Of a DNA stretch of 58,125 bases, positions 50,169 through 58,125 are shown one piece after another. The notes beneath the pieces are model-generated. The model did no database searches. It saw nothing but the letters and a program-made list of their open reading frames with translations, and was not told where the DNA came from. This DNA comes from an uncultured Pseudoflavonifractor sp. (GTDB lineage Bacteria; Bacillota; Clostridia; Oscillospirales; Oscillospiraceae), in contig CAJFTA010000009.1 in the NCBI GenBank assembly GCA_904419835.1, positions 1 through 58,125 of the forward strand. Direction: 5' to 3'. The position numbers and the translations under genes are program-made. Positions within the stretch are counted from its first letter, which is position 1. Each line of letters begins with the position of its first letter.

Positions 50169-53100
50169 TCAGGCCTCCGCGGCGGCGAAGAGACCGGCGG
50201 CCCGGAGAACCAGGACAGCCAGCTCAGCCCGGGTGGCGGTGGCCTTGGGGGAGAGGGTGTCTCCCGTGCCGGTACCGGCGACCAGGCCGGCCTCCACGGC
50301 CCAGGCCATGGCGTCGGCGGCATAGCCGGAGACGTCGGACGCGTCGGCGTAGGCGCTCAGATCGGCCCTGCCGCTCACGTCCAGCCCCAGAGAGGCGGCG
50401 TAGTTGTACAGCATGACCACGGCCTGCTCCCGGGTGAGGGCGGCAGTGGGGTAGAAGGCGCCGCTGCTGCCCTGGACCACGCCGGCGGAGGCGGCCCAGT
50501 TGACTGCGTCGGCGAACCAGACGCCGTCGGCCACGTCGGAGAAGCCGGCGGACTCAGCCTCGGGAGAGCCGGCCAGCCGGTAGAGGACCATGGCCAGGGC
50601 GCTGCGGTCGGTGGTGCTCAGGGGGAGGAAGGCGCCCTTGCCGTTGCCCTGGAGCAGATCCTGGGCGGTGGCGCTGCCCACGGCCTCGGCGTACCAGTCA
50701 GAGGACTCCACGTCGGTATATCTGGCGGCGGCCAGGGCCTTGGCGTTGTCGCCGCTGTCGGCGCTGCCGGTGCAGATGCCACCCAGCAGGCTGGCAAAGG
50801 CGGTGTTGCTGATGAAGTTGAACTCATCCCGCTGGTGGACCTTGTTGGTCAGGGTATTGGCGAAGAGGACCAGGTTCAGGCCGCCGCCGTGGTACTCGAT
50901 GGCCTGGACAGAGTTGTTGAGGAAGTCGGCATAGTGCGCGCCGGTGCTGGGCAGGAAGCCCTCCAGCAGCTCCCGGGAGCCGTCCAGCTGCACCAGCACC
51001 TGGGCGCCGTCGGGGATGGCGGAGAAGTATCCGGCGCCGTAGCCGTAGAGCACGTCGTCGCCCTCGGCCACATAGCTGGCGGTCACCAGGCTGTCGGCGG
51101 GGTAGGTCACATAGGCCAGGGCGTCCATGGCGGAACGGTCCACGGTCTCCCGGACCAGCTCGCCCTCGGCAAAGAGGGACACGGCGGAGCGCATGGCGTT
51201 GGAGCCGTAGCCGATATAGGGGGTACCGGCCTTGACGGCGGCCAGGGCCTGGTCGTCCAGGGCGGCGGCGCCGATGATGAGGTCGGCCTCAGCGGCGTTG
51301 TCGGTGACGGTGAAGCCCAGCAGCTCCATGGACTGCCGGTCGTAGTTGTACTGGGCGGCTCCGCTGACCAGGGTGCTCTTGACAAAGCCGGTCTCATTGT
51401 CGGCGGGCTTGCCGGAGATGTAGATCACAGGGGCCTTGGTGATGGTCAGGGACAAAGGGGCCTCTGCGGCGGCCACGCCCTTGCCGGTGAGCAGGTAGGT
51501 CTGGGAGACGGACTGCCAGTCGGCGTAGTCGCACAGGAAGGAGCCCTTGTCCTCGCCGGTGAGGATCATGGCCACGGTCTTGCCCGCCCGGAGCAGGTCG
51601 TTGACGGCGCTGGTGGAGTCCTCGGAGGCATTGGACAGGATGACCTTTTCACCGGTGACGCCGGTGAAGGAGGAGGACACATCCCAGCTGTCGGACACAG
51701 AGCAGGCGGCGGCGATGGCCTCATAGGCGGCGGGCTCGGCGCAGGTGATCATATCAAAGCCGCGGGTGTGGTTGAAGGCGGTGATGCCCTCGGAGTAGAG
51801 GACGGGCCACTCGGTGATGACAGTGCCGTCGTACAGCACGCCGTTGGCCACGCTCCGCTTGGCCTGATACATGGAGACCACGGCGGTGCCGGCGGGATAC
51901 TCCACTCCGCCGTAGGAGAAGGCCTCGTCGGCCACCATCACGTCCACGCCGTTGCGGGTGAGATAGGTGAGCATTTCATCGGCGGCCTGGAGGTTGCTCT
52001 GATTGGCGCCGTCCAGGGGGATGATGTAGCACTCGGGATAGAAGTTGCCGTTCTGGCCCTCGCCGTCGTACTCGGGGCGGAACAGATCGGCCTCGGCGCC
52101 CTCCACGTCGTACTGGTCGGCGAACCACTGGCCCACCAGCTCGTAGGCGTCGGAGTTGGCGTTGGTCACGCCCCGCTCAAAGATTTTGGTCTGGCAGAGC
52201 AGGTAGCTCTCCTTGTTCTGGGCGATGTAGTCGCTCTGGCCCAGCTGGCCGTAGGCCAGGGCGGTGACCATATAGTCGTCGTAGGCGGGGACCTCCACGG
52301 TGTAGGACACCGTGCCGTGGAGCATGGCGTACTGGGGGGTATAGCTGGTGGACATGTCGTCCCAGGGGTCGTACCACTGGGTCTGATAGCTGCCGTCGGC
52401 GTTGACCTCGCCGGTGTAGCTCAGGTAGTCCCGCTGGGGGGTCACATAGCTGTTGTGGCCGCCGTTATTGGCCACGGCGGCAATGCCCAGGGCCTCGCCG
52501 CCGGTCATCAGGTGCTCGGCCAGCAGGTCGTACTCAAAGTTTGGCTCGTGAGGGGGATCGCAGGGCTCGCACTGGAAGGTCTCCACCCGGCCGTGGAACT
52601 CGGCGAAGCTGACAGGGTTCCACTCCGCGATGAGGGCGGTCATGTTCTGGGTCTCGGCCTGGGTCTGGAAGGAGTTGTCCCGGTTCAGGTCGAAGCCGCC
52701 GGAGGAGGTACGGGTCAGGTAAGTGCGGCCCTCCACGTTCTCCTCGGGCACCAGAATGAAGAACACGTCGCTGAGGAGGTCGTCCACATTGACGGTCTCG
52801 GTCTCGATGGTGTAGTACTTCTCCAGGTCCACCACGGTGGACACGTCGGCGGTGGTGCCGTCGGCGTTCTTACCCTTGATGTAGCCCAGGTAGGTGGCGG
52901 TGTCGGCCACCAGGTCGGGCACGGCCACGGAGCCGGCCTCCCCCTCGGGGCCCATCTGGGCGGCCAGCTCGGCCTCGCCCTCGGCGGTGAAGCCGGTGAG
53001 CCTGTCGTAGTCGATGGCGCCGTCGCCGGCGGCGGCGTTGAGGAGCATCCAGGCAAAGGCGGTGACGCCGTCGCTGGCGGCCACCTCGTTGGCGTGGACG

Positions 53101-53963
53101 TTGGAGTACATCACGGGCACCTGGTAGTCGCCCAGGGTACCGTTCTCAATCTTGGCGATGAGGGCGGAGGGGTCATTCTCGGCCTCCTCCTTAATCTCCT
53201 GCCACTTCTCCACGGCGGCCTTGTCCCTGGCCACGATGAGGTAGGGCATGTCCAGGCTCTCCAGCCCGTTGTCGCCCTGGCTCATGCCCATGGAGAACTT
53301 CTCCACGTACAGGTCGGTGTTCTCAGCGGCAAAGGCTACCATCTCGTCCAGTTCGGCATAGAGCTCGTCCATGGTGTGGAACTGGTCGTAGGGGGCAATC
53401 TTCACGCCCACGGAACCCAGGGTCTCCCCGTCGGCCTGAGCGGTCAGATTGAAGTAGCCGCACACGTCCATATAGTAGCCGCCGTTGGTGTGAGGCACGC
53501 TGAAGTCGTCCAGGAAGTAGCAGCTGTTGGCAAAGGTCAGGGTCACGTACACCTGGCCGTCCGCCTCCTCGGCGGAGGCGCTCAGGTCGGTGAAGAAGGG
53601 GGTCTCCCCGTCCTTGCACATCCAGGTGCTCAGGGCGCCGCCCTCAGTCTGGTTGGGGAACAGGGTGTCGTCCAGGTAGTCCTGGGTCTCGTCGGGCACC
53701 AGGGACCACACAGCCTCAGCGGCGGCGGCCTGGGCCTGGTCCAGGGTCATGTCCACCGGGAGCATGACCTTGAAGGTCCGCTCGGCGGTGAGGGAGATGG
53801 CGTTCTCTCCGCCGTCCTCCGTGGTGTTGACAAAGCTGGCGGCAGGGGCGGCGGTGGTCTCCGCCTCCGCGGCAGCGGCGGGCACAGAGACCAGCGACAG
53901 GCACATGGCCAGCGCCAGAATCAGAGACAGCCACTTGTTGGGGGTGTGGGTACTGCTTTTCAT
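50169..53963 (-). CDS. Secreted M14 zinc carboxypeptidase with three SLH domains
   Basis: A 1264-residue exported protein. The signal peptide ends near VPAAAAEAE. The M14 domain (about 120-560) has the zinc pair HANE (in MYSNVHANEVAAS), then the third ligand in FAEFHGRVETF, and the catalytic Glu region YTVEVPAYDD. Residues 600-1060 are an alpha/beta region of unknown role. The C-terminus carries three S-layer homology domains (YTDVESSDWYAEAV, FSDVADGVWFADAV and YADASDVSGYAADAM) that bind cell-wall polymers. The start was set at the ATG after GAAGGAAAGGTGAAGCAA. It probably digests peptides at the cell surface. Confidence 0.9.
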   Translation of the reverse strand: MKSSTHTPNKWLSLILALAMCLSLVSVPAAAAEAETTAAPAASFVNTTEDGGENAISLTAERTFKVMLPVDMTLDQAQAAAAEAVWSLVPDETQDYLDDTLFPNQTEGGALSTWMCKDGETPFFTDLSASAEEADGQVYVTLTFANSCYFLDDFSVPHTNGGYYMDVCGYFNLTAQADGETLGSVGVKIAPYDQFHTMDELYAELDEMVAFAAENTDLYVEKFSMGMSQGDNGLESLDMPYLIVARDKAAVEKWQEIKEEAENDPSALIAKIENGTLGDYQVPVMYSNVHANEVAASDGVTAFAWMLLNAAAGDGAIDYDRLTGFTAEGEAELAAQMGPEGEAGSVAVPDLVADTATYLGYIKGKNADGTTADVSTVVDLEKYYTIETETVNVDDLLSDVFFILVPEENVEGRTYLTRTSSGGFDLNRDNSFQTQAETQNMTALIAEWNPVSFAEFHGRVETFQCEPCDPPHEPNFEYDLLAEHLMTGGEALGIAAVANNGGHNSYVTPQRDYLSYTGEVNADGSYQTQWYDPWDDMSTSYTPQYAMLHGTVSYTVEVPAYDDYMVTALAYGQLGQSDYIAQNKESYLLCQTKIFERGVTNANSDAYELVGQWFADQYDVEGAEADLFRPEYDGEGQNGNFYPECYIIPLDGANQSNLQAADEMLTYLTRNGVDVMVADEAFSYGGVEYPAGTAVVSMYQAKRSVANGVLYDGTVITEWPVLYSEGITAFNHTRGFDMITCAEPAAYEAIAAACSVSDSWDVSSSFTGVTGEKVILSNASEDSTSAVNDLLRAGKTVAMILTGEDKGSFLCDYADWQSVSQTYLLTGKGVAAAEAPLSLTITKAPVIYISGKPADNETGFVKSTLVSGAAQYNYDRQSMELLGFTVTDNAAEADLIIGAAALDDQALAAVKAGTPYIGYGSNAMRSAVSLFAEGELVRETVDRSAMDALAYVTYPADSLVTASYVAEGDDVLYGYGAGYFSAIPDGAQVLVQLDGSRELLEGFLPSTGAHYADFLNNSVQAIEYHGGGLNLVLFANTLTNKVHQRDEFNFISNTAFASLLGGICTGSADSGDNAKALAAARYTDVESSDWYAEAVGSATAQDLLQGNGKGAFLPLSTTDRSALAMVLYRLAGSPEAESAGFSDVADGVWFADAVNWAASAGVVQGSSGAFYPTAALTREQAVVMLYNYAASLGLDVSGRADLSAYADASDVSGYAADAMAWAVEAGLVAGTGTGDTLSPKATATRAELAVLVLRAAGLFAAAEA

Positions 53964-54048
53964 TTGCTTCACCTTTCCTTCTCTCAAATTGCAGGCACAC
54001 AGAATAAAAATACGGAATACTCACAATTATGTGAATAATTATGAAAGA

Positions 54049-54077
54049 ATAATACCACTGAGAAGGAAATGTGTCAA
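54049..54077 (-). promoter_or_regulatory. Strong sigma-A promoter of the peptidase gene
   Basis: On the minus strand TTGACA and TATTAT with a 17-bp spacer, in a very AT-rich leader (53964-54200) about 85 bp from the start codon. The rest of that intergenic stretch holds no gene. Confidence 0.8.
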
Positions 54078-54202
54078 CTGTCCAAAATAGTAAAAAATAT
54101 ATAAAAAATATAGTATAATATAGAAATATTTTAGACAAAAAAGAAACAAAGCGTGAAAAGAGGGCGGAGAGAAAGGGCGAAAACAGATAAAAAGAGGAAC
54201 AG

Positions 54203-54236
54203 AAAAGGCGCCCTGTCAAAAAACAGGGCGCCTTTT
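54203..54236. terminator. Bidirectional terminator
   Basis: AAAAGGCGCCCTGT pairs perfectly with ACAGGGCGCCTTTT around six bases. It ends the Dabb gene on the minus strand. Confidence 0.85.
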
Positions 54237-54248
54237 GCGCCGGAATAT

Positions 54249-54551
54249 TCAGAAAGCAAAATCTACGGCCACCCGCTGCTCGACGACCTTTTTGATGTAG
54301 TCCACCACCTCCAGATGTGCGGGGTGGTTGGCATAGGCGGAGAGGGTGGCGGTATTGTCGGTCTCCACGATAAGGGCCAGGTCGAAGTTGCCCTGGATGG
54401 AGCCGATGTCAATGCCGATCTCCATGCGCTTGACCTCAGGGATGACCCCAACCAGGGCCAGCAGGCGCTGCCGGACCAAGGCACAGTTCTCGGCCCGGGA
54501 CTTGCCCTCGGCCTCGTCCTTGAACTTCCATACGACAATATGCTTGAGCAT
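54249..54551 (-). CDS. Dabb (stress-responsive A/B barrel) domain protein
   Basis: A 100-residue protein: LKHIVVWKFKDEAEG at the start, IGIDIGSIQGNFDLALIVET and YANHPAHLEVVDYIKKV. This is the pattern of the Dabb family, small dimeric ferredoxin-like barrels found in many gut Firmicutes. The ATG follows GAGGAGG. The biochemical role of the family in bacteria is mostly unknown. Confidence 0.88.
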   Translation of the reverse strand: MLKHIVVWKFKDEAEGKSRAENCALVRQRLLALVGVIPEVKRMEIGIDIGSIQGNFDLALIVETDNTATLSAYANHPAHLEVVDYIKKVVEQRVAVDFAF

Positions 54552-54647
54552 GGGAAAACCTCCTCTGTAAAGTCACCGGAGCCGCCGGGCGGGCAGGCAG
54601 ACAAAAATCCGGGGAGAAACGCCGCTGTGTTTCCACCAGAATGACCG

Positions 54648-54676
54648 TTGCGCCGGACGTCTCGTTATATTATAAT
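54648..54676 (+). promoter_or_regulatory. Sigma-A promoter of the membrane protein at 54787
   Basis: TTGCGC and a perfect TATAAT with a 17-bp spacer, 110 bp before the start codon. Confidence 0.65.
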
Positions 54677-54786
54677 GCCTACGGTGCAGAGGGGCAAGCC
54701 CGGAGTGAGGCGGTCGCCTCTGCATGCCGGCAGAATCCGGCGCAGACGCGGACCCTGCGGCACTCTTCCTGAAAGAAGGAAAAAGC

Positions 54787-55218
54787 ATGGAATATCGGAT
54801 GAATCGAAGTCTGAGGACCTCTTACCTCCTGGCGGGCGCGGTGTTTGTGGCGGCGGCGGTGCTGCTGTGGGTGTGCAGCGCTCTGGAGCTGACAGGGGAC
54901 GACAGCCTGCGGCTCCTGTGCCGCATCGGCGCCGTGGTGGTGGCGGTGCTGGGGGCGGCATCTCTGCTGCGGCCCGTCCGGGCCAGGGTCCGGCTGGAGG
55001 ATGACGACACCCTCCTCTGCTGCGAGGGCTACGGCCCCGCCAGACGGATTCCCATGGGGGATATCGCCCGGGTGGACCTGCTGGGCGGCCGCCGGATGGC
55101 CATCTTCCTCAAGAACGGCAGGCGGGTAAACCTGGAGTTCCTCTTTGAGGGACGGGAGATCTTTCTGGCTGAGCTGCGGTCCAGAGGGATCCCGGCGGAG
55201 ACCCCGGCCAGGCGATAA
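54787..55218 (+). CDS. Small membrane protein with a cytoplasmic beta-rich tail
   Basis: A 143-residue protein. Two hydrophobic segments (about 11-30 and 41-60) form a hairpin with both ends inside. The rest (VRLEDDDTLLCCEGYGPAR, then IARVDLLGGRRM) looks like a PH-like or small beta domain, as in many Firmicute proteins of unknown role. The ATG follows AGAAGGAAAAAGC. A terminator at 55236 closes the gene. Function is unknown. Confidence 0.7.
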   Translation: MEYRMNRSLRTSYLLAGAVFVAAAVLLWVCSALELTGDDSLRLLCRIGAVVVAVLGAASLLRPVRARVRLEDDDTLLCCEGYGPARRIPMGDIARVDLLGGRRMAIFLKNGRRVNLEFLFEGREIFLAELRSRGIPAETPARR

Positions 55219-55235
55219 GAGAATCAGAATAGACG

Positions 55236-55278
55236 CGGAGCGCCGCGCCCCTCAGGGGCGCGGCGCTCCGTTTTTTTT
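55236..55278 (+). terminator. Strong Rho-independent terminator
   Basis: CGGAGCGCCGCGCCCC pairs perfectly with GGGGCGCGGCGCTCCG around TCA, followed by eight T's. Confidence 0.92.
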
Positions 55279-55298
55279 GCACGGTGGAAAGGCGGCAG

Positions 55299-56980
55299 TC
55301 AGTATGCAGGGTTTATACCTGTTGTCAGGAGGGTGAGGGTGCCGTCGGGGGAGACGGTACAGAGGTATGTGACGGCTCCGCTGCCCAGCCTGAGGAGGGT
55401 CTGGTCGCCTGCCTGTGTGAGATAGACAGTGAAGTAGCTGTCCATCGGTATGAACAGATCCAGCGGTATGGGCGCACCCACGCCGTCGGAGAGAAAGAGC
55501 TGGGCCCTGTCATCTGAGGAGGAGGCGAAGCAGACTATGTTGGCGGAGGTGACCACGGCGAATTCATTGCCCTGGGTCAGAAACACCGGCTCGCCGCCGG
55601 CCCGGAGGGCGTAATAGTCGCGCGCATTCTCCGGGATGGCGGGGAGGGTGTAGAGCAGGAGGGACAGGTCGGGGGAGGCGCCCAGCAGGGAGAGTATATG
55701 CCCCTGGGCCAGCACCTGGGACACCGGGTCGCCCCACAGATCGTCAAAGCGGTAGAGCACGTTCGCTTCACTGCGGCCGGTGGTCTGGACCACAAGGCTG
55801 TTTCCGTCCTGAGAGACATAGGCCGCGGAGGGGATAGTGCTCTCCGGGAACACAGGCGAGGCAGCCGCCTCACGGTCCATCAGCCAGAGCCCCTGGTCGG
55901 TGTCCAGGACCTTTTCCAGAAGGGTGGATACGTTGTACTGAGAGATAGCGAGGGGGCTGTCCGTGACATAGGTGGTGCGGATCTCAGCATAGGAGGGGGC
56001 GCAGAGGGCGTTCAGCGCGAAGGACCCGATCCGATGGGGCTCCTCCCCTTCCCGGTAGAACCAGGTGGAAGCGCCGCTGTCATCCTCCGTGACATAGAGA
56101 AGCTGGGTGCCGTCCTGGTTGAAGAGCGGGCTCGCCGAGAGGGAGAGGCAATCGGTGATCTGGGTGCTCTCTCCGCCCTTCCAGGCGTACAGGTGGCAAC
56201 TGCCGCTGCGCATAGAGACGTAGTACACAGTGCCGCTGTCGGTGACCAGGAGGGGAGAGATGTCATCCGCGGGCAGGCCCTGGGACTGGCCGCCGTCCAG
56301 GGAGAGGTAATAGTAGCGGGGCCCGGAGTCGGGGATGAGCGCCGTCTCCCACACAAGGGACTTGCCGCCGTAAGAGAGAAGGGCAGAGTAGGCGGCATCC
56401 TCCACCGCTGTCACCGGCGGGGCGTCTCCCTGCTGAAAATGGAGCCGGTGCTCCCCGTCCACCCAGACGGCGGTGCTCCCGTCGCAGGAGAGAGAGCAGC
56501 TCTGCGCCTGCTGCGCAAGCATGGCGCAGCTCTTGGAATCGGCCCGGTAGAGGTCGCCCTCGGCGTCCACCAGGAGGAGCACGGGCTCATCCTCATCCAG
56601 GAAGGAGGCAGAGACAGAGCGGAGGCCGGCGCTCTCCGCCGGAAGGGTCAGCAACCGCTCTGTACCGCTCCACAGCTCCAGCTGGGTGGCATCCTCATTT
56701 AACAGCAGGGAAAAGAACCAATCGGTGTACAGACCAAAGGAGGGGTCCAGCTGGGGCGGGCGGGTGAGGAAGAAGGTCAGCGCGCCTGCCGCCGCAGCCA
56801 GCACCAGCACTGCCGGAATCACAAACCGGGGCAGCCGCCGCTTTGGGCGAGGCGGGGAGGGGAAGGCTCCGGAGAGGGAGACGCAGGGGAAGCATCCTCC
56901 CGGGCGGGGAGGGCCGCGCCGCAGCGGCCGCAGAAGCGGTCGTCAGGGCCGTAGGGGAAGCCGCAGTTGGGACAGAACAC
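55299..56980 (-). pseudogene. Zinc-ribbon membrane protein with propeller-like domain, frameshifted
   Basis: A GTG after GGAGG opens a zinc ribbon (MFCPNCGFPYGPDD, then FCGRCGAAL) and a Pro/Ser linker. The frame then shifts near 56854-56857 at a run of four C's (minus strand). With one more C it reads PPRPKRRLPRF and continues as a transmembrane segment (PAVLVLAAAAGALTFFL) and 480 residues of WD/TolB-like beta repeats to 55299. Reading on without the shift ends at 56819. Proteins of this layout are common in Clostridia; their function is unknown. A real mutation and a sequencing error are both possible. Confidence 0.7.
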
Positions 56981-57033
56981 GGAACATCGCCTCCAGAACG
57001 TCGGAAGTGACAGAATATACTGCCATGAAATCC

Positions 57034-57062
57034 ATCCTAGCACACCGGCGGAGCAATGGCAA
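57034..57062 (-). promoter_or_regulatory. Candidate promoter of the zinc-ribbon gene
   Basis: On the minus strand TTGCCA and TAGGAT with a 17-bp spacer, about 55 bp before the GTG start. Confidence 0.5.
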
Positions 57063-57111
57063 GAAGAGAAAAGAAAAAGGAGCGGCACTGGCCCCAAAGG
57101 TATGGAAATGG

Positions 57112-57140
57112 GTGACAGAGGGGAGAAAACGTGCTATACT
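57112..57140 (+). promoter_or_regulatory. Candidate promoter of the lipoprotein at 57190
   Basis: GTGACA and TATACT with a 17-bp spacer, 49 bp before the start codon. It is divergent from the promoter at 57034. Confidence 0.6.
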
Positions 57141-57189
57141 GTCCACAGCTGCGCGTATGCCGCGTATCGGAAAGAAAGGACAATGCACA

Positions 57190-58101
57190 ATGAAATGGAT
57201 GAAACGTACGGCCGCCCTGGGGGCCGCCGCCCTGCTGGCGCTGTCTCTCGCGGCCTGCTCCGGCGGGAACGCCGATGAGACGGTAGCCGCCGCGCTGGAG
57301 AAGGTGAAGAGCGCCTCCAGTCTGGACGCTGTGATTGAGATTGCGGCGGAGTACACCTCCGAGGATCAGGACCTGTCCGTTACCAACCGGATGAATCTGA
57401 CCACCTTCCAGGAGCCGCTGAAGATTAAGGCGGAGGTGGCGCTGGACATGGCCAGCGGCGAGGATACCTTCAATCAGACCATCACCATGTACGCCCAGAG
57501 GGAGGGGGAGGAGCTGGTGCAGTACGCCACCGACGGCAGCTACTGGGCCAAGCAGACCACCACCCAGGAGGTGCTGGACACCTATAATGCCGGGGATACG
57601 CTCTCCGACTACCTGGCCGGAGCCTCCGGCTTCAGAAACAGCGGCACGGAAACCGTCAATGACGCCCAGGCGGTGAAGTACACCGGTTCCCTCAGCGGCA
57701 AGCCCCTGGTGGATATCCTGGAGGCAAACGGCTATCTGGAGTCCATCTCCTCCATGTCCGAGGACCAGCAGAGCAAGATCAAGGCCGATCTGGAGGGCAT
57801 GCCCGCCGCTGAGATCGCCGTATGGGTGGACCAGGCGGGCTACCTGGTGAAGATGGAGATGGATATGCTGAAGGTTATTGACAACATGGAGGCCAGCATC
57901 GACGAGACCCTGGGCCACCCCGGCACCACCGACGAGGAGGCGGCCAGCGAGCTGGTGAGCTCGGTGATCCGCATGACCTGCGCCAATTTTGACGCGGCCA
58001 CGGAGTTTGAGATTCCCGCCGAGGCGCTGGAGGCGGAGGACCTGACGGCGGCCGGCCAGGACGGCAGTGCTGGCGAGAGCGGCGAGACTGCCGTGGAGTA
58101 A
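57190..58101 (+). CDS. Lipoprotein (LppX/DUF6612-like)
   Basis: A 303-residue exported lipoprotein. The signal peptide ends in SLAAC (Cys22). The mature part begins with a helix (ETVAAALEKVKSASSLDAV) and long beta strands (VTNRMNLTTF, IKAEVALDM, QTITMYAQ) of the half-barrel kind found in LolA/LppX-type and DUF6612 proteins of Firmicutes. An acidic, low-complexity tail ends the protein. The ATG follows GAAAGGACAATGCACA. It may bind lipids or help cell-envelope assembly, but this is family-level inference. Confidence 0.8.
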   Translation: MKWMKRTAALGAAALLALSLAACSGGNADETVAAALEKVKSASSLDAVIEIAAEYTSEDQDLSVTNRMNLTTFQEPLKIKAEVALDMASGEDTFNQTITMYAQREGEELVQYATDGSYWAKQTTTQEVLDTYNAGDTLSDYLAGASGFRNSGTETVNDAQAVKYTGSLSGKPLVDILEANGYLESISSMSEDQQSKIKADLEGMPAAEIAVWVDQAGYLVKMEMDMLKVIDNMEASIDETLGHPGTTDEEAASELVSSVIRMTCANFDAATEFEIPAEALEAEDLTAAGQDGSAGESGETAVE

Positions 58102-58125
58102 ACAGAATACATATTAAATATAGGA

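Noticed and set aside
50004..54038. 1344-codon plus-strand open frame opposite the M14 peptidase
   Set aside because: It is a shadow of a GC-rich gene: Gly/Val/His/Leu repeats, no domain, and the minus strand has signal peptide, zinc motifs and SLH domains.

Overview
The window looks like a chromosomal stretch from a GC-rich, spore-forming gut Clostridia member of the Oscillospiraceae type (relatives such as Flavonifractor or Intestinimonas). This is inferred from the high GC, strong AGGAGG ribosome binding sites, sigma-A type promoters, S-layer homology domains, lipoproteins, a DacF-type carboxypeptidase and a sporulation-type (PdaB-like) polysaccharide deacetylase. No tRNA, rRNA or CRISPR array was seen.

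Layout. 1-4712: amino-sugar catabolism (nagB, cut by the window edge, and nagA), a methyltransferase and a GH43 glycosidase. 4895-5481: the C-terminal three quarters of a PdaB-like deacetylase on the minus strand. 5482-46856: a 41.4-kb segment with four parts. The first is an AT-richer exopolysaccharide cluster (flippase, glycosyltransferases, a GT32/pyruvyltransferase fusion, and gene remnants). The second is a hexapeptide-repeat protein, a large serine recombinase and an agr-like LytTR/GHKL regulatory pair. The third is two GH3 glycosidases with small membrane or lipoprotein partners, followed by a full glucuronide-to-pyruvate operon (GH2, GPH symporter, uxaC, uxuA, SDR uxuB, flavoprotein, eda, VOC protein, kdgK, second sugar kinase). 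The fourth is a 1286-residue NACHT NTPase and a small ORF. 46857-47043: the N-terminal 62 residues of the same deacetylase. 47536-58101: DacF-like carboxypeptidase, flavodoxin, an M14 peptidase with SLH domains, a Dabb protein, a zinc-ribbon/propeller protein and lipoproteins.

The main discovery is that the 41.4-kb segment sits precisely inside the deacetylase gene. The junctions carry a 6-bp direct repeat (CCCAGG). Just inside it, 19-bp imperfect inverted repeats match at 15 of 19 positions, as expected for the two arms of a serine-integrase attP. Joining the flanks at the 6-bp repeat restores an in-frame protein of about 255 residues with its catalytic Asp and HxxxH motif. This is the architecture of skin-like intervening elements that split sporulation genes. 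A 514-residue serine recombinase lies inside, though centrally rather than at an end.

A second unusual signal is a family of about 190-230 bp non-coding repeats (three copies, at 1876, 46012 and 49934). Each lies between two direct copies of a complete 26-31 nt terminator-like hairpin. The hairpin differs from locus to locus but is nearly or exactly identical on both sides of a given copy, as if insertion duplicates the whole hairpin.

Caveat: three genes (HAD fragment, LytTR regulator, zinc-ribbon protein) are broken by single-base differences in homopolymer runs. These may be real or may be sequencing errors.
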